6,002 nt of DNA from UBA9732 sp963606545 (GTDB lineage Bacteria; Spirochaetota; Spirochaetia; Sphaerochaetales; Sphaerochaetaceae): the NCBI GenBank assembly GCA_963606545.1, contig CAVCYP010000074.1, positions 1 to 6,002 on the forward strand, read 5' to 3'. The notes beneath the pieces are model-generated. The model was not told the origin of the DNA. It made no database searches and worked only from the letters and a program-made list of their open reading frames with translations. A program made the translations under genes and the position numbers. Below, one piece after another: positions 4,975-6,002 of this stretch. The stretch's first letter is position 1. Every line of letters begins with the position of its first letter.

Positions 4975-6002
4975 TTATTCCTCTTCAGGAAGAAAACGAC
5001 TGTCTGTCTCAGGATAATAAGCATCAGTATCTAGCTTTGTTGTAAAACCTTGATCCGTGGAAGGTTCAACCAGCATATCCACGAAAGCCTTCATAATTGG
5101 TTTTACAGAATCTTCATCAAAGATACTCATGCCAAATACTTGTTTATCAGAATATTTTTCTTTGAACTTTTCAAAATTCTCAAGAGCACCTTCTTCATCA
5201 AGTTTAGTTCCAATAAGAACTTCTTTCTTTTCAAGAAGCTCTTCAGAATAGGTTCCAAGTTCGTTTCTTAAAAGTTCATATCTATCAAGGAATAGAGGAT
5301 CTGACATATCTATAAGGTATGCAAGACCTCCAGTACGTGCAATGTGTTTGAGAAATTTAAAGCCCATGCCGGCACCTTGGCTGGCACCTTCAATAATTCC
5401 AGGAATATCAGCTATAACCACGTCTTGATCTCCTAGACGCATCATTCCAAGCTGAGGAATCTTTGTGGTAAAAGGATAAGAGGCTACTTTACTTCTAGCA
5501 TTTGTTAGCATATTCATAAGAGAACTCTTTCCAGCATTTGGAAAACCTACAAAGCCTATGTCTGCAATAACTAGAAGTTCTATACCAATTCGCATCTCAA
5601 CTCCAGGTTCACCTGGCTGTGCGAATTTAGGAGCTTGTCTTGTAGCGGTTCTAAAGTGGTAGTTTCCAAGACCTCCACGTCCGCCTTTTAAAAAGACAAA
5701 TCTATCAACACCAGTAAGGTCTTTAATAACCTCTCCTGTTGTTGCATCTTTAAGAACAGTTCCTGGTGGAACTGGAATCTCCATGTCATTTCCAGCTCTT
5801 CCGTAACAGCGTGCACCACTACCAGGCCTCCCATTTTCTGCACGGAAGGATCTAATAATCTTGAGATGCGCCAACGTCCTGAGATTGTTTTTAACAACGA
5901 AAACCACGTCTCCGCCCTTTCCGCCGTCTCCACCATCAGGTCCGCCTTTGGCTACAAATTTTTCACGCCTAAAGGAAACACAACCATTGCCTCCGTTTCC
6001 GG
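4975..6002 (-). CDS. obg: GTPase Obg/CgtA, N-terminus beyond the window
   Basis: 341 codons of the Obg GTPase, which aids 50S subunit assembly and links ribosomes to the stringent response. The frame is open at the right edge; about 14 N-terminal residues are missing by comparison with the family. The Gly-rich Obg fold is plain: GNGCVSFRREKFVAKGGPDGG continuing to GKGGDVVF (visible residues 5-34), then GGRGGLGNYHF. A GTG at 5907 opens a shorter frame but would cut off this domain, so it is not the start. GTPase motifs are G1 GFPNAGKSS (152-160 of the visible part), G2 YPFTT (175-179) and G3 DIPG (198-201). G4 is TKLD (265-268) instead of NKxD, and G5 reads GMSIF where SA is usual. Only about 47 residues follow, ending in FLPEEE, so the C-terminal OCT domain of Bacillus-type Obg is absent. 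It is the first visible gene of the operon; its promoter lies beyond the window (rplU-rpmA usually precede). Confidence 0.96.
   Translation of the reverse strand, partial: GNGGNGCVSFRREKFVAKGGPDGGDGGKGGDVVFVVKNNLRTLAHLKIIRSFRAENGRPGSGARCYGRAGNDMEIPVPPGTVLKDATTGEVIKDLTGVDRFVFLKGGRGGLGNYHFRTATRQAPKFAQPGEPGVEMRIGIELLVIADIGFVGFPNAGKSSLMNMLTNARSKVASYPFTTKIPQLGMMRLGDQDVVIADIPGIIEGASQGAGMGFKFLKHIARTGGLAYLIDMSDPLFLDRYELLRNELGTYSEELLEKKEVLIGTKLDEEGALENFEKFKEKYSDKQVFGMSIFDEDSVKPIMKAFVDMLVEPSTDQGFTTKLDTDAYYPETDSRFLPEEE

Noticed and set aside
5050..5271. 73- and 64-codon plus-strand frames opposite obg
   Set aside because: Phe/Ser/Ile-rich translations typical of the antisense of a Glu/Lys-rich coding stretch; no RBS support seen.
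5907..5907. GTG as the start of obg
   Set aside because: The same frame continues to the window edge and encodes the conserved Obg N-terminal domain (FRREKF, KGGPDGGDGG), so this is an internal Val codon.
5688..5936. Open frame of 82 codons on the minus strand
   Set aside because: It overlaps the Gly-rich Obg domain in another frame and resembles no protein; the Obg frame explains this stretch fully.

Overview
The window is ordinary-looking, moderately AT-rich bacterial chromosome carrying two convergent gene blocks that meet at about 2825. The best guess for the source is a spirochaete of the Treponema type. This rests on the block order obg-nadD-yqeK-(small lipoprotein)-rsfS, an Obg that ends soon after its GTPase domain with no room for the C-terminal OCT domain, and a relaxed lipobox (FSSC) of the kind spirochaetes accept. 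A Clostridia-type Firmicute has a similar gene order and cannot be excluded from sequence reading alone.

Plus strand, 1-2824: the C-terminal part of a Cof-type HAD phosphatase enters from the left edge (to 362). After a 58-base gap comes a 274-residue protein (421-1245) that joins an excisionase/MerR-like helix-turn-helix to a Fic-like fold whose catalytic motif has decayed. Seven bases further on, using a ribosome binding site that overlaps the end of the preceding gene, starts a complete metal-dependent amidohydrolase of the D-aminoacylase family (1253-2824). The last two genes look co-transcribed, and a regulator-enzyme pairing is a reasonable inference.

Minus strand, 6002-2828: this is a tightly packed housekeeping operon read right to left. 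It holds obg (N-terminus beyond the right edge), nadD, yqeK, a short membrane lipoprotein where many genomes have a LytR-CpsA-Psr (LCP) gene, and rsfS. Spacings are +3, -29, -1 and -1 bases, so translational coupling is likely throughout. The genes link ribosome assembly and silencing (Obg, RsfS), NAD synthesis (NadD) and dinucleotide-alarmone breakdown (YqeK). A clear intrinsic terminator for this operon lies at 2774-2801, inside the last codons of the opposing amidohydrolase gene.

No tRNA, rRNA, CRISPR, insertion sequence or phage element was seen. No stretch over 100 bases is without a gene. The most unusual item is the HTH plus degenerate-Fic protein. The rest is mainly a conserved core operon with some lineage-specific variation (Obg G4/G5 motifs, missing OCT, reduced lipoprotein).
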